NCBI RefSeq assembly: GCF_006980705.1
Contig: NZ_SBHO01000001.1
Span: 248,001-312,000, forward strand
From: Tepidiphilus olei
Lineage (GTDB): Bacteria > Pseudomonadota > Gammaproteobacteria > Burkholderiales > Rhodocyclaceae
Direction of reading: 5' to 3'
DNA: 64,000 nucleotides
Each line of letters starts with the position of its first letter. Within the stretch, counting starts at the first letter, position 1. The translations under genes and the position numbers were made by a program. This document shows, piece after piece, positions 1 to 9,333 of the stretch. The notes under the pieces were generated by a model, which did no database searches, was not told where the DNA came from, and worked only from the letters and a program-made list of their open reading frames with translations.

Positions 1-1280
1 CGGTTCGCCCATTGGATGTTGGCTTCTTCGTCGAATCGCGCCATCAGCTCCAGCACCACCGTCACTTCCTTGCCCCGTTGCGCGGCGCGAATGAGGTGCT
101 CCATCAGCACCGAGTCGGTACCGGTGCGGTACACCGTCATCTTGATGGCCATCACGTTGGGATCGTCGGCCGCCACCTTGAGGAAGTTGATCACCGGCTC
201 GAAGCTCTCGTAGGGATGGTGCAGCAAGACGTCCTGGCGGCGCAAGACGCGGAAGATGTCCAGCGGCCGCGAGAGCTCGCGCGGGATGCGGGGTTGGAAC
301 GGGCGATACTTCAGGTCCGGCCGGTCGACCAGGTCGGGAATGGACATGAGGCGCACCAGATTGACGATGCCGGGCACGCGGTAGAGGTCTTTGGGCGTGA
401 GGTGGAAATGCTCCAACAGGAACTGCGCCATCTGCTCGGAACAATTCTCCGCCACCTCCAGCCGTACCGCGTCGCCGAAGTGACGGTGCTGCAGCTCTTC
501 CTTGAGCGTGTCGCGCAGGTCTTTGATTTCTTCTTCGTCGAGGAAGAGGTCGGAGTTGCGGGTGACGCGGAACTGGTAGCAACCCTTGATCTCCATGCCG
601 TGGAAGAGCAGATCGACGTGCTCGTGGATCACCGCCGAGAGGAAGACGAAGGCGTAGGGGTGCTCGCTCACCTCTTTGGGCAGGCGGATGACGCGCGGCA
701 GCGCCCGTGGGGCCTGCACGATGGCGCGCCCCGAGGCGCGTCCGAAAGCGTCGGTTCCTTCGAGCTCGATGGCGAAGTTGAGGCTCTTGTTGAGCACGCG
801 AGGGAAGGGGTGCGCCGGATCGAGCCCGATGGGGGTGAGCAGTGGTTGTACCTGGGTGCGGAAGTATTCCTCGATCCAGCGCCGTTGTGCCTCGTTCCAC
901 TCGTTTCGGCGTAGGAAGACGATCCCTTCCTTGGCCAGAGCGGGCAGGATTTCATGGTTGAGCAAGGCGTATTGCCGCGCGACGAGGGAATGGACCTCGG
1001 CGCTGATCTGCTCGAGCAGATCTTCGATCGGGATGCCGTCGATGCCGGGGCGAGTCACTCCCTGGCGCCGTTGCTCTTTCAGACCTGCGACGCGGATCTC
1101 GAAGAATTCGTCGAGGTTGCTCGAAACGATGCACAGAAAACGCAGACGCTCGAGCAGCGGTATCGAGGTTTCGGCGGCATTGGAGAGCACGCGGCGTTGG
1201 AACTGCAATAGCGACAGGTCACGGTTGAAGAAGTGTTCCGAGGGGAAGGTCTTCGGCGGTCGCTGGAGGAATGCGGGCAT
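1..1280 (-). CDS. ppk: Polyphosphate kinase 1 (3' end beyond window)
   Basis: The minus strand is open from an ATG at 1280 to the window edge, giving about 426 N-terminal residues of a protein usually near 690. The start reads MPAFLQRPP and is followed by FNRDLSLLQFQRRVL and then IVSSNLDEFFEIRV, the signature of the PPK1 N-terminal domain. The enzyme reversibly polymerises the gamma-phosphate of ATP into polyphosphate. A GGAG ribosome site lies six bases before the ATG. It is divergent from the Ppx/GppA-like gene, so synthesis and breakdown of polyphosphate share one 119-bp intergenic region. The catalytic phospho-histidine region lies partly or wholly outside the window, so activity cannot be judged from here. 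Plus-strand ORFs in this stretch are shadows. Confidence 0.95.
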   Translation of the reverse strand, partial: MPAFLQRPPKTFPSEHFFNRDLSLLQFQRRVLSNAAETSIPLLERLRFLCIVSSNLDEFFEIRVAGLKEQRRQGVTRPGIDGIPIEDLLEQISAEVHSLVARQYALLNHEILPALAKEGIVFLRRNEWNEAQRRWIEEYFRTQVQPLLTPIGLDPAHPFPRVLNKSLNFAIELEGTDAFGRASGRAIVQAPRALPRVIRLPKEVSEHPYAFVFLSAVIHEHVDLLFHGMEIKGCYQFRVTRNSDLFLDEEEIKDLRDTLKEELQHRHFGDAVRLEVAENCSEQMAQFLLEHFHLTPKDLYRVPGIVNLVRLMSIPDLVDRPDLKYRPFQPRIPRELSRPLDIFRVLRRQDVLLHHPYESFEPVINFLKVAADDPNVMAIKMTVYRTGTDSVLMEHLIRAAQRGKEVTVVLELMARFDEEANIQWAN

Positions 1281-1399
1281 GCGTCGCTCCGGGGTCGATG
1301 CGGGTGGATTACTTTTCACCTGGATCATATCGCGTTCCCGCATCCGCTTCCATCGCATCGGCGTTACAATTCCTTCCTTCATTGCCCGAGGGTCCAGGT

Positions 1400-2929
1400 T
1401 TGTTCTCGCATCTGGCTGCCGTCGATCTCGGCTCGAACAGCTTTCGCCTCGAAATCGCCCGCGTAGACGGGGATCTGCTCTACCCCGTCGATGACCTCAA
1501 AGTCTCCGTGCGCCTTGCTGCTGGACTCGGAGCCGACAAGCGGCTGGATGCAGCCTCCTTCGCCCGCGGCTTGGCGGCTTTGGCTGGATTCGCCGAGCGG
1601 CTTCGGGGATTTCCTCCCGAGGCGGTGCGCACCGTGGGCACGAATGCCCTGCGGGTGGCACGCAACGCCCCTGAATTCGTCCTTCAGGGAGAAGGGGTGC
1701 TTGGCCATGCCATCGAGATCATTTCCGGAAGGGAAGAGGCACGCCTCATCTACTTGGGCGTGGCGCATGCCGTGCCCGATCCCCAGCGTCAAACCTTCGT
1801 CATCGACATCGGTGGTGGCTCGACCGAGGTGATCATCGGCCGCGGTTTTCAGCCCATTTTGCTCGAAAGTCTCTACATGGGCTGCGTCTCTCATAGCCTG
1901 CGTTTTTTCCCCGATGGCAAAATCACCGAGGGGCGCTTTCGCGCGGCGCGGCTCGCGGCCGCCAAGGAGATCGAGGCGATCGCGCACCCCTTCCGGACCT
2001 TGGGGTGGGAGAGGGCCGTGGGTTCTAGCGGATCGGCCAAGGCGATCCGCGATGTGCTCGTCGCCCAGGGGTGGAGTCGAGACGAAATTACGCGCAATGG
2101 GCTGAAGCAGCTGGTCAAGGCCCTGGTAGACCTGGGTTCGATCGACGCACTCGCCCGGCTCAAAGGGCTAAAACGCGATCGCCAGCCGGTTTTTCCCGGG
2201 GCGGTGGCGATCATGGCCGCGGCTTTCGAGGTGTTGGACCTGGAATCGATGCGATTCTCCGAAGGGGCTTTGCGCCTGGGAGTCCTCTACGATTTGCTCG
2301 GTCGCCATCACCACCAGGACATCCGCGAATCCTCGGTCGAGCGATTCATGGAACGCTATGGCGTGGATCGTCTGCACGCCGGCCGTGTAGAGACGACCGC
2401 CCTCGGCCTCGCGCTCGATTTGCGGCCCGAGCTCGCCTTCGAGGAGCACCCCGACCGACGAATGCTCTCGTGGGCAGCGCGTCTGCATGAAATCGGGCTA
2501 TCCATTGCCCACGCCAGTCATCACAAGCACGGCGCCTACATCCTCGCGCACGCCGATATGCCGGGTTTTTCCCGCATGGAGCAGGCACAACTCGCCCGCC
2601 TCGTCTTGAGCCATCGCGGCAAGCTCGATCGGCTCGCCGAACTCCCACCCGGTTCTCCGCACTGGGATCTCATTTTCGCGCTGCGCATCGCCGCCGTGCT
2701 GCATCGGGCCCGCGACGGCAAGTGCTTCGAGCGCCTGCGCGCGAGGCGCGAAGGCAAGGGCTATGCCTTACAATTGCCGGCTGCTTTCCTGCGACGCCAT
2801 CCGCTCACCCGCGCCGCCCTCGAAGACGAGACCGTGCAATGGGCGAGCGTCGGCATGCCGCTGCGCCTCGACCCGCTTTCCGAAACACTCAACCACCCAG
2901 GAGAACGACATGACGGTCAACCCCTATGA
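1400..2929 (+). CDS. ppx: Exopolyphosphatase / Ppx-GppA phosphatase
   Basis: About 509 residues from a TTG start at 1400, preceded by GAGGG at six bases. The reading frame is open further upstream, but the family fold begins immediately after this TTG with AAVDLGSNSFRLEIARVD (sugar-kinase/Hsp70-like phosphate-1 motif). A second nucleotide-binding glycine motif, DIGGGSTEVIIG, follows near residue 135, and an HD-like helical C-terminal half (around LHEIGLSIAHASHHKHG) is present. The family hydrolyses polyphosphate from its ends or pppGpp. Divergence from ppk favours exopolyphosphatase. The stop lies 20 bp inside the next gene, so the two are probably cotranscribed. Exact start is uncertain. Confidence 0.9.
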   Translation: MFSHLAAVDLGSNSFRLEIARVDGDLLYPVDDLKVSVRLAAGLGADKRLDAASFARGLAALAGFAERLRGFPPEAVRTVGTNALRVARNAPEFVLQGEGVLGHAIEIISGREEARLIYLGVAHAVPDPQRQTFVIDIGGGSTEVIIGRGFQPILLESLYMGCVSHSLRFFPDGKITEGRFRAARLAAAKEIEAIAHPFRTLGWERAVGSSGSAKAIRDVLVAQGWSRDEITRNGLKQLVKALVDLGSIDALARLKGLKRDRQPVFPGAVAIMAAAFEVLDLESMRFSEGALRLGVLYDLLGRHHHQDIRESSVERFMERYGVDRLHAGRVETTALGLALDLRPELAFEEHPDRRMLSWAARLHEIGLSIAHASHHKHGAYILAHADMPGFSRMEQAQLARLVLSHRGKLDRLAELPPGSPHWDLIFALRIAAVLHRARDGKCFERLRARREGKGYALQLPAAFLRRHPLTRAALEDETVQWASVGMPLRLDPLSETLNHPGERHDGQPL

Positions 2930-4553
2930 GATGGGGCTGGACAAGACCCCGGCCAACTACGTGCCGCTCACGCCGCTCACCTTCCTGTCCCGCTCGGCCT
3001 ACATCTACCCCGAGCGCACCGCCGTCATCCATGGCAAGCGCCGCTATACCTGGAAACAGGTCGAGGAGCGCGCCCGGCGGCTCGCCTCCGCCCTGCGCCA
3101 GCTCGGGGTGAAGAAGAACGACACGGTGGCGGTGATCCTCAACAATACGCCCGAGATGTACGAATGCCATTTCGGCGTGCCCGGCTGCGGCGCGGTGCTC
3201 AACACCATCAACATCCGGCTCGACCCCGAAACCGTGGCTTTCATCCTCAACCACGGCGAGGCCAAGGTGCTCATCACCGATCGCGAGTATTCCAAGATGG
3301 TGAAAGAGGCGATCCGCATCGCCCATCGCCCCGATCTCGTCGTCATCGACGTGGACGACTCGGAATACACCGGCCCCGGCGAGCGGCTCGGTCGGATCGA
3401 GTACGAGGAATTCATCGCCCAGGGCAATCCCGACTTCGTCCTCGAATACCCCCAGGACGAATGGGACGCGATCTCCCTCAACTACACTTCCGGCACCACC
3501 GGCAACCCCAAGGGCGTGGTCTATCACCACCGCGGGGCCTATCTCAACGCCTTCAGCAACATCGTCTCCTGGGGAATGCCGCCGCACTCGGTGTATCTGT
3601 GGACCCTGCCGATGTTCCACTGCAACGGCTGGTGCTTCCCCTGGACCATGGCCGCCAACGCCGGCACCAACGTCTGCCTACGCCGCGTCGATCCGCGCCT
3701 CATCCTCGAGCTGATCGCCGAGCACAAGGTGACGCACTACTGTGGTGCGCCCATCGTGCACTCCATGATCGCCAATGCTCCCGACACCTGGCGCAAGGGG
3801 ATCACGCACAAGGTCTCCGGCTTGGTGGCTGCCGCGCCGCCGCCGGCGGCCATGATCGAAGCGATGGCCAAGATCGGCTTCGACATCACCCACGTCTATG
3901 GGCTTACCGAAACCTACGGGCCGGCGGCGGTGTGCGCCAAGCACGAGCACTGGGCGAGCCTGCCGCTCGAAGAGCAGGTGCGGCTCAATGGTCGCCAGGG
4001 CGTGCGTTACCACGCCCAGGAGGCCATCACGGTCATGGATCCGGACACTATGCAGCCGGTGCCCTGGGATGGCGAGACCATGGGTGAGATCATGTTCCGC
4101 GGCAACCTCGTCATGAAGGGTTATCTGAAGAACCCCAAGGCGACGGCAGAGGCTTTCCGCGGCGGTTGGTACCACACCGGCGATCTGGCCGTGATGCAGC
4201 CCGACGGTTATGTCAAGATCAAGGATCGGGCCAAGGACATCATCATTTCCGGCGGCGAGAACATCTCCTCGATCGAGGTCGAGGACGCCCTCTATAAACA
4301 TCCGGCGGTGGTGGCCGCGGCGGTGGTGGCTGCGCCCGATCCGAAGTGGGGCGAGGTGCCCTGCGCCTTCGTCGAGCTGCGCGAAGGCGCGGCGGTGACC
4401 GAAGAGGAACTCGTGCAGCACTGCCGAAGGCTGCTGGCCGGTTTCAAGGTGCCCAAGCGCTTCGTCTTTGGGCCCGTGCCCAAGACGTCGACCGGCAAGA
4501 TCCAGAAGTACCTCCTGCGCGAGCAGGCGAGATCGCACGCAGTGTTCGAGTGA
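2910..4553 (+). CDS. Medium/long-chain acyl-CoA synthetase (AMP-forming, AlkK/FadD-like)
   Basis: A 547-residue member of the ANL superfamily. It begins MTVNPYEMGLDKTPANY at an ATG preceded by CAGGAG; the same frame is open upstream but lies inside ppx. The AMP-binding P-loop reads YTSGTTGNPKGV near residue 195. The hinge and adenylate motif GWYHTGDLAVMQPDG and the C-terminal catalytic lysine motif PKTSTGKIQKYLLR are intact. It activates a fatty acid to its CoA thioester through an acyl-AMP. Closest in style to AlkK-type synthetases of about 545 residues. The fatty-acid chain length preferred cannot be read from sequence. No beta-oxidation genes are adjacent. Confidence 0.9.
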   Translation: MTVNPYEMGLDKTPANYVPLTPLTFLSRSAYIYPERTAVIHGKRRYTWKQVEERARRLASALRQLGVKKNDTVAVILNNTPEMYECHFGVPGCGAVLNTINIRLDPETVAFILNHGEAKVLITDREYSKMVKEAIRIAHRPDLVVIDVDDSEYTGPGERLGRIEYEEFIAQGNPDFVLEYPQDEWDAISLNYTSGTTGNPKGVVYHHRGAYLNAFSNIVSWGMPPHSVYLWTLPMFHCNGWCFPWTMAANAGTNVCLRRVDPRLILELIAEHKVTHYCGAPIVHSMIANAPDTWRKGITHKVSGLVAAAPPPAAMIEAMAKIGFDITHVYGLTETYGPAAVCAKHEHWASLPLEEQVRLNGRQGVRYHAQEAITVMDPDTMQPVPWDGETMGEIMFRGNLVMKGYLKNPKATAEAFRGGWYHTGDLAVMQPDGYVKIKDRAKDIIISGGENISSIEVEDALYKHPAVVAAAVVAAPDPKWGEVPCAFVELREGAAVTEEELVQHCRRLLAGFKVPKRFVFGPVPKTSTGKIQKYLLREQARSHAVFE

Positions 4554-4602
4554 GCTCGATCTCACCCCGCGTTGCACGCATACCACAAGCGCGGAATAAG
4601 GG

Positions 4603-4621
4603 GGCGTTCGGCGCCTTTTTC
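4603..4621 (+). terminator. Weak hairpin with T-run after the acyl-CoA synthetase
   Basis: GGCG-TTCGG-CGCC followed directly by TTTTT, 50 bp after the synthetase stop and before flhD. The stem is only four pairs, so this is a weak candidate rho-independent terminator. Confidence 0.3.
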
Positions 4622-4676
4622 CGCGCGCCATTTCAGCGACATCGTGTTATTTTGTAAGCGAGCGTGGGGGGAAATC

Positions 4677-5021
4677 ATGGAGCATGAGGATTTCGCCGAC
4701 GAAATTCGCGACCTGAACCTGAGCTTTCTGGTGCTGGCGCAGCGTATGGTGCAGCGCGATCCGATCGCCGCCGCCGTGAAGCTCGGCCTGGAGGCAGAAA
4801 CGGTGCGCTGGATCGCCGCCTTGTCCCCGGCCAAGCTCGTGCGCATGGCGAGTCTGCAGATCGGCTTGCCGCAGTTTCGCTTCGATGCCGAAGTGCTTGA
4901 ACGTATGGCCGGGGAGAAGGCGCGTGACGAGCTCACGGCCAATCTGCACGCCGCGATTCTGGCGCACGGTAACCCACGTAAAAAAACCAAGCAAGCGGGA
5001 GGGCATCATGAAGAGAGTTGA
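4677..5021 (+). CDS. flhD: Flagellar transcriptional activator FlhD
   Basis: 114 residues, the usual FlhD length. Contains the family core LNLSFLVLAQRMVQRD near residue 14, followed by a short helical C-terminus. The ATG at 4677 is chosen because it follows GGGGGG and starts the conserved core; the open frame upstream is unlike FlhD. FlhD with FlhC forms the FlhD4C2 activator that, with sigma-70, switches on class II flagellar operons. The stop overlaps flhC by 14 bp, which suggests translational coupling and balanced subunit supply. This is the first gene of the motility block in the window. Confidence 0.93.
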   Translation: MEHEDFADEIRDLNLSFLVLAQRMVQRDPIAAAVKLGLEAETVRWIAALSPAKLVRMASLQIGLPQFRFDAEVLERMAGEKARDELTANLHAAILAHGNPRKKTKQAGGHHEES

Positions 5022-5580
5022 TTCGATCGAGCGGGAAGCCCACGAGGTTCGCCTCGCGGCGGAGCTTATCCGGCTCGGCGCGCGCATGCAGTTACTCGAG
5101 GCGGAAATCTCCCTCAGCCGTGAGCGCCTCCTCAAGCTCTACAAAGAGATCCGCCAGTCCTCTCCGCCCAAGGGAATGCTGCCTTTCTCCACCGATTGGT
5201 TCATGACCTGGCAGCCCAACGTGCATGCGTCCCTCTTCATGAATCTCTACCGACGGGTGCGCCACACCGAAGCCGCCGAAGGTGTGCAGGCGCTGATCGC
5301 CGCCTATCATCTCTATCTCGACCAGATCGAGGCGATCGGCACCGATCCGGTGCTCAGCGTCACGCGCGCCTGGACGCTACTGCGCTTTTTTGAGGCCGAC
5401 TTGGTGCAGCTCACGCCCTGCTCTTGCTGTGGCGCAGAATTCCTCACCCACGCCTATGAGCCGGCCAAGACCTTCGTCTGCGGCATCTGCCACATGCCCT
5501 CGCGCGCAGGCAGCAGCCACAAGTCGGCCAAGGCGGCCATCTCCCGCGGCCAGAAACGGCTGGCCAAAGCCTCGATCTGA
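5008..5580 (+). CDS. flhC: Flagellar transcriptional activator FlhC
   Basis: 190 residues starting MKRVDSIEREAHE at an ATG with GGGAGGG upstream; the frame is open earlier but lies inside flhD. Near the C-terminus there are four cysteines in two pairs, CSCC and CGIC about 20 residues apart, matching the zinc site of FlhC. The middle carries PKGMLPFSTDWFMTWQPNVHAS-type family sequence. FlhC provides DNA binding in the FlhD4C2 complex. Regulation by position only: it shares an mRNA with flhD. A 151-bp gap containing no gene separates it from motA. Confidence 0.95.
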   Translation: MKRVDSIEREAHEVRLAAELIRLGARMQLLEAEISLSRERLLKLYKEIRQSSPPKGMLPFSTDWFMTWQPNVHASLFMNLYRRVRHTEAAEGVQALIAAYHLYLDQIEAIGTDPVLSVTRAWTLLRFFEADLVQLTPCSCCGAEFLTHAYEPAKTFVCGICHMPSRAGSSHKSAKAAISRGQKRLAKASI

Positions 5581-5731
5581 GTACGCGGCCGGTCTCCTGA
5601 CGGTTCGGATAAATTTTGCCCTCTCGCCCTTCGTCGAGGGAACTCTGCTCATGCTAGCATTACAGCTCGCGTGCAGTGCCGTGCGCTTCTCGCCCGTGCA
5701 GCGGAACTAGTCGCATCGAACGGAGGGCTTC

Positions 5732-6583
5732 GTGTTTCTACTGATCGGGTATGTGATCATACTCGCGTCCGCTTTCGGTACCTACGCCATCCATGGCAGC
5801 CTCGTCGCATTGTGGGTCCCGGCGGAATATGTTGCCATCATTGGCTTGATGATCGGTAGTTTCATCGCCAGCAACGACGGCGCAGCCATCAAGCTCGTGC
5901 TCGGGCGGCTATCCAGCGCCCTCAAGGGGTCACCCTATACGCGCGGGTTTTACCTCGAGTTACTCTCGCTCCTCTACGAAATTCTTGTCAAGATTCGTAA
6001 AGAAGGCTTGATGGCGATCGAGCAGGACGTGGATAACCCCGAGGGTTCCGCCCTGTTCGGCAAATATCCCCTGGTGCTTGAGGATCACCATCTGGTCGAA
6101 TTCATCACCGATTACCTGCGCATGATGGTGAGCGGCAGCCTCAACCCCGTCGAGATCGAGACTCTGATGGATCAGGAGCTGGAGACGCACCATCAGGAAG
6201 CACACCTGCCGCCTCATCTGGTGAGCAAGATCGCCGATGCGCTGCCGGCCTTCGGGATCGTGGTGGCGGTCATGGGGGTGGTGAATGTCCTCGGTTCGGT
6301 GGGCGAGCCTCCTGCGGTGCTGGGTAAAAAGCTCGGTGGCGCTCTGGTCGGCACTTTTCTCGGCATCCTGCTCTCCTACGGATTCGTTGCTCCCATCGCC
6401 GGTCAGCTCGAACTGAAAGTCGAGGATGGCGCCAAGCCCTTCCAGGTGGCCAAGGTGGTTCTGCTCGCCAGCATGAGCGGCTATCCACCGCAGATCGCCA
6501 TCGAGTTCGGGCGCAAAGTGCTGTGGACCCGCGACCGCCCCACCTTCTTCCAGCTCGAGGAAGAGCTGAAGAACCGCAAGTGA
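5732..6583 (+). CDS. motA: Flagellar motor stator protein MotA
   Basis: 283 residues, the normal length for MotA. GTG start with GGAGGG at 5722-5727. Four membrane segments are visible: two near the N-terminus (FLLIGYVIILASAFGTYAI and a hydrophobic stretch at about 30-48) and two around 170-215 (ADALPAFGIVVAVMGVVNVLG and a glycine-rich LVGTFLGILLSYGFV). The large cytoplasmic loop between them would carry the rotor-interacting charges. MotA5B2 conducts protons and drives the flagellar rotor. motB follows 12 bp downstream. Confidence 0.95.
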   Translation: MFLLIGYVIILASAFGTYAIHGSLVALWVPAEYVAIIGLMIGSFIASNDGAAIKLVLGRLSSALKGSPYTRGFYLELLSLLYEILVKIRKEGLMAIEQDVDNPEGSALFGKYPLVLEDHHLVEFITDYLRMMVSGSLNPVEIETLMDQELETHHQEAHLPPHLVSKIADALPAFGIVVAVMGVVNVLGSVGEPPAVLGKKLGGALVGTFLGILLSYGFVAPIAGQLELKVEDGAKPFQVAKVVLLASMSGYPPQIAIEFGRKVLWTRDRPTFFQLEEELKNRK

Positions 6584-6595
6584 CGGTGGGATGCG

Positions 6596-7690
6596 ATGAC
6601 CGACGAAAGTCAACAACCCATCGTTATCAAGCGTATCAAAAAGGGCGGCGGGGCCGCCCACGGCGGCGCCTGGAAAGTCGCCTATGCCGACTTCGTCACC
6701 GCCATGATGGCTTTCTTCCTGTTGCTGTGGCTGCTCGGCTCGACTGCACAGGGTGATCTCGAAGGCATCGCACAGTACTTTCAGAATCCGCTCAAGGTGG
6801 CGCGTGAAGGCGGGTCGGGCGCAGGTGATGCGGAGCGGATCATTCCCGGTGGCGGAGAGGATTTGACTCGGCGGGTGGGACAGGTCAAACGCGGCGAGAC
6901 GCTCAGCGAGCGCAGCGCCGCACCGCGCGAAGGCGGGGAGGGTGCGTCGCTCACGCGCGGCCGCTCGGACGTGGAAGTGGCCGAAGGTGGACAGGGGCGG
7001 GTGGCCGGCAGTCCGCTCAGCGAGGCATCGCCCGTGCCGGGTCGCGGCAGTGGCAGCGGCGGCGTCGGGGTTGGCCTCAGCGGCGACAAACTGCGCGAGC
7101 TGCAACAGCTCGAGCGTACCCGGGCGATTCTGGAGGCGATCCTCGAGGCCGACCCGAACCTGCGGGCGATGAAGGATCAGATCCTCATGCGCATCACCGA
7201 CGACGGTCTGTTGATCGAAATCGTCGATGTCCAGAATCGTCCCATGTTCGCTCTGGGGAGCGCCCAGGTGCAGGAGTCCATGCGGCGCTTGCTGCGCGCC
7301 ATCGGGAAGACGCTCAACGATCTGCCCAACCGCATCAGCATCGCCGGACATACCGACGCGACTCCCTTCGCGGGCGACGGACGAGGGATGTCCAACTGGG
7401 AGCTGTCCGCCGAACGGGCCAATGCCGCCCGGCGTGAGCTCATCGCTGGCGGACTCGATCCAGCCAAGATTTTCCGCGTCGTCGGCATGGCCGACACCTC
7501 CCCGCTCATTCCCGACGATCCATACGCGCCACAGAATCGACGTATCAGTATCATCGTGCTCAAACAAGATGTCGAGCGTGAATGGCGAACCCGTGAAACT
7601 GCGGTGTCCTGGCCCGTGACGAGCTCCCCTCCTCGTCCTACGATACGTCCTGATCTTCCGGTACCACGACCCGACTTCGTGCAGCCATGA
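6596..7690 (+). CDS. motB: Flagellar motor stator protein MotB
   Basis: 364 residues. A positively charged N-terminus leads into one membrane helix, YADFVTAMMAFFLLLWLLGS, whose aspartate is the proton-binding residue of MotB. Residues about 80-160 are a low-complexity Gly/Arg/Glu-rich linker, longer than in enteric MotB. The C-terminal half is an OmpA-like peptidoglycan-binding domain (SIAGHTDATPF and NWELSAERANAARREL). The stop overlaps the next gene by 4 bp (ATGA), placing the chemotaxis enzyme in the same operon as the stator. Confidence 0.95.
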   Translation: MTDESQQPIVIKRIKKGGGAAHGGAWKVAYADFVTAMMAFFLLLWLLGSTAQGDLEGIAQYFQNPLKVAREGGSGAGDAERIIPGGGEDLTRRVGQVKRGETLSERSAAPREGGEGASLTRGRSDVEVAEGGQGRVAGSPLSEASPVPGRGSGSGGVGVGLSGDKLRELQQLERTRAILEAILEADPNLRAMKDQILMRITDDGLLIEIVDVQNRPMFALGSAQVQESMRRLLRAIGKTLNDLPNRISIAGHTDATPFAGDGRGMSNWELSAERANAARRELIAGGLDPAKIFRVVGMADTSPLIPDDPYAPQNRRISIIVLKQDVEREWRTRETAVSWPVTSSPPRPTIRPDLPVPRPDFVQP

Positions 7691-9333
7691 GTGCGCCTTG
7701 GGATCGTGAAAAAGGGAGGGGTGAGTCGTCGCCACGTACGGCGCTGGACCGTATCGCCGAAGCGCGGCGCAGCATCGAACGGCTTGCCAGCGTTTCGAGA
7801 GCCGACTCCGCGCGCGAGTTCGAATTCACCGAGGAGGATTTTTCCGCCGTTCGGGCCCTGGTGGCCGAACGTGCCGGTATCGCGCTCACGCAGGCCAAGC
7901 GCGACATGGTCTATGTGCGTCTGTCGCGCCGTCTGCGCGCCCTGGGGCTCAAGCGCTTCGCCGACTACCTGGCACGGGTGCGCAGCGACGAGCGGGAGCT
8001 CGAAGCCTTCATCAATGCACTCACGACCAATCTGACGTATTTTTTTCGCGAACCGCATCATTTCGAACACTTGCGCACCTGGCTCGGGCAGCGTCCCGGG
8101 GCTCGCTTGTGGTCGGCCGGCTGTGCGAGCGGCGAGGAAGCCTATTCTATCGCCATGACGGCCTGCGAGCTCTGGGGGCGGCTCGATCCCCCGATCGACA
8201 TCCTCGCCACCGATCTCGACACTCAGATATTGGAGGAGGCACGCAGCGGTATCTATGCTGCCGAGCGGCTCGAGGCGATCGACCCTAGTTTGCGTTCCCG
8301 TTATTTCATTGCCCTCGCGGACGGGCGCTGGCAGATTCGCGCCGAGCTGCGAGCGCTCGTGCGCTTTGCCCGGTGCAATTTCGTCGAAACCCACTGGCCG
8401 GTGCAAGGGCCGTTCGATGCCATCTTCTGCCGCAACGTGTTGATCTATTTCGACCGCCACACCCAGCGCAACGTGATCGAGCGCTTCGTGCCTTTGATTC
8501 GGCCAGGTGGTTACCTCTACCTCGGACACTCGGAGAATCTGCTCCATGATACGGATGCCTTCGAGCCGCTGGGTCGGACCATCTATCGCCGCCGTGGCGA
8601 GGAAAATCCCCCGTCTAGTAGGCGGAGAGAGGAAAGGGCCGATCCGCCTTCCCTCGATCGGTCGCTGTCTTTCGTTCGTGACACGGGCCGAGGCGGATTT
8701 GCGGCGGCTTCGTGCGCGCAGGAAGAGGTCGTTCGCGTCGGCGATCCGGTGATCCTCATCGGCGCCTCCACCGGAGGCACCGAGGCGATCAAGGCGGTGC
8801 TGCAAGCGCTGCCGGCCGACGCGCCGCCCGTGTTGATCGTGCAGCACATGCCGGAGCATTTCACCGCCTCGTTCGCCAAGCGGCTGGATCAAGTGTGCGC
8901 CCTGCGCGTGCGTGAAGCGCGAGACGGAGAAGTCTTGGTGCGCGGCCGGGCTTGGGTGGCGCCGGGGCATTCGCACCTGCGCCTCGAACGTCAGGGGAAC
9001 GGCTACATGCTGCGGCTGGACCGCGGCGAGCCCGTGAATCGCCATCGCCCGTCGGTGGACGTGCTTTTTTTCAGCGCGGCCGAGACCGTGGGACAGGCGG
9101 CGGTGGCGGTGCTGCTCACCGGCATGGGGCGCGACGGCGCCCAGGGCTTGCTCGCTTTGAAAGAGGCTGGCGCCCACACCATCGCTCAGGACGAGGCGAG
9201 CGCCGTCATTTGGGGCATGCCCGGCGAGGCGGTGCGCCTGGGCGCCGCCCGCGAGGTGCTGCCGCTCACCGAGATCGCGCCGGCGATTTTGCGGGCGGTG
9301 ACACAGCGGCGGATGCTTTGGCCGCGGTCGTGA
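7687..9333 (+). CDS. CheR-CheB fusion: chemoreceptor methyltransferase plus methylesterase in one chain, no receiver domain
   Basis: 548 residues in one uninterrupted frame. Residues about 45-300 are CheR: an N-terminal helical domain, the SAM-binding loop [13 protein letters not shown] at 142-154 and [14 protein letters not shown] at 247-260. Residues about 301-350 are an Arg/Ser/Asp-rich linker. Residues about 353-548 are a CheB esterase domain with the Ser-His-Asp triad apparently intact: S361 in GASTGG, H387 in VQHMPEHF, D483 in GMGRDG. The receiver domain that normally gates CheB is missing. CheR adds and CheB removes methyl groups on receptor glutamates, so this chain holds both opposing activities. 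Starts inside motB by 4 bp. Its 3' end overlaps the convergent receptor gene by 68 bp. No separate cheR, cheB or cheD is in the window. Confidence is high for the domains, lower for how activity is controlled. Confidence 0.93.
   Translation: MSAPWDREKGRGESSPRTALDRIAEARRSIERLASVSRADSAREFEFTEEDFSAVRALVAERAGIALTQAKRDMVYVRLSRRLRALGLKRFADYLARVRSDERELEAFINALTTNLTYFFREPHHFEHLRTWLGQRPGARLWSAGCASGEEAYSIAMTACELWGRLDPPIDILATDLDTQILEEARSGIYAAERLEAIDPSLRSRYFIALADGRWQIRAELRALVRFARCNFVETHWPVQGPFDAIFCRNVLIYFDRHTQRNVIERFVPLIRPGGYLYLGHSENLLHDTDAFEPLGRTIYRRRGEENPPSSRRREERADPPSLDRSLSFVRDTGRGGFAAASCAQEEVVRVGDPVILIGASTGGTEAIKAVLQALPADAPPVLIVQHMPEHFTASFAKRLDQVCALRVREARDGEVLVRGRAWVAPGHSHLRLERQGNGYMLRLDRGEPVNRHRPSVDVLFFSAAETVGQAAVAVLLTGMGRDGAQGLLALKEAGAHTIAQDEASAVIWGMPGEAVRLGAAREVLPLTEIAPAILRAVTQRRMLWPRS

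Noticed and set aside
5581-5731. Sigma-28 promoter before motA
   Set aside because: TAAATTTT resembles the -35, but nothing like GCCGATAA lies 11 bases downstream. motAB is probably read from flhDC or another promoter.
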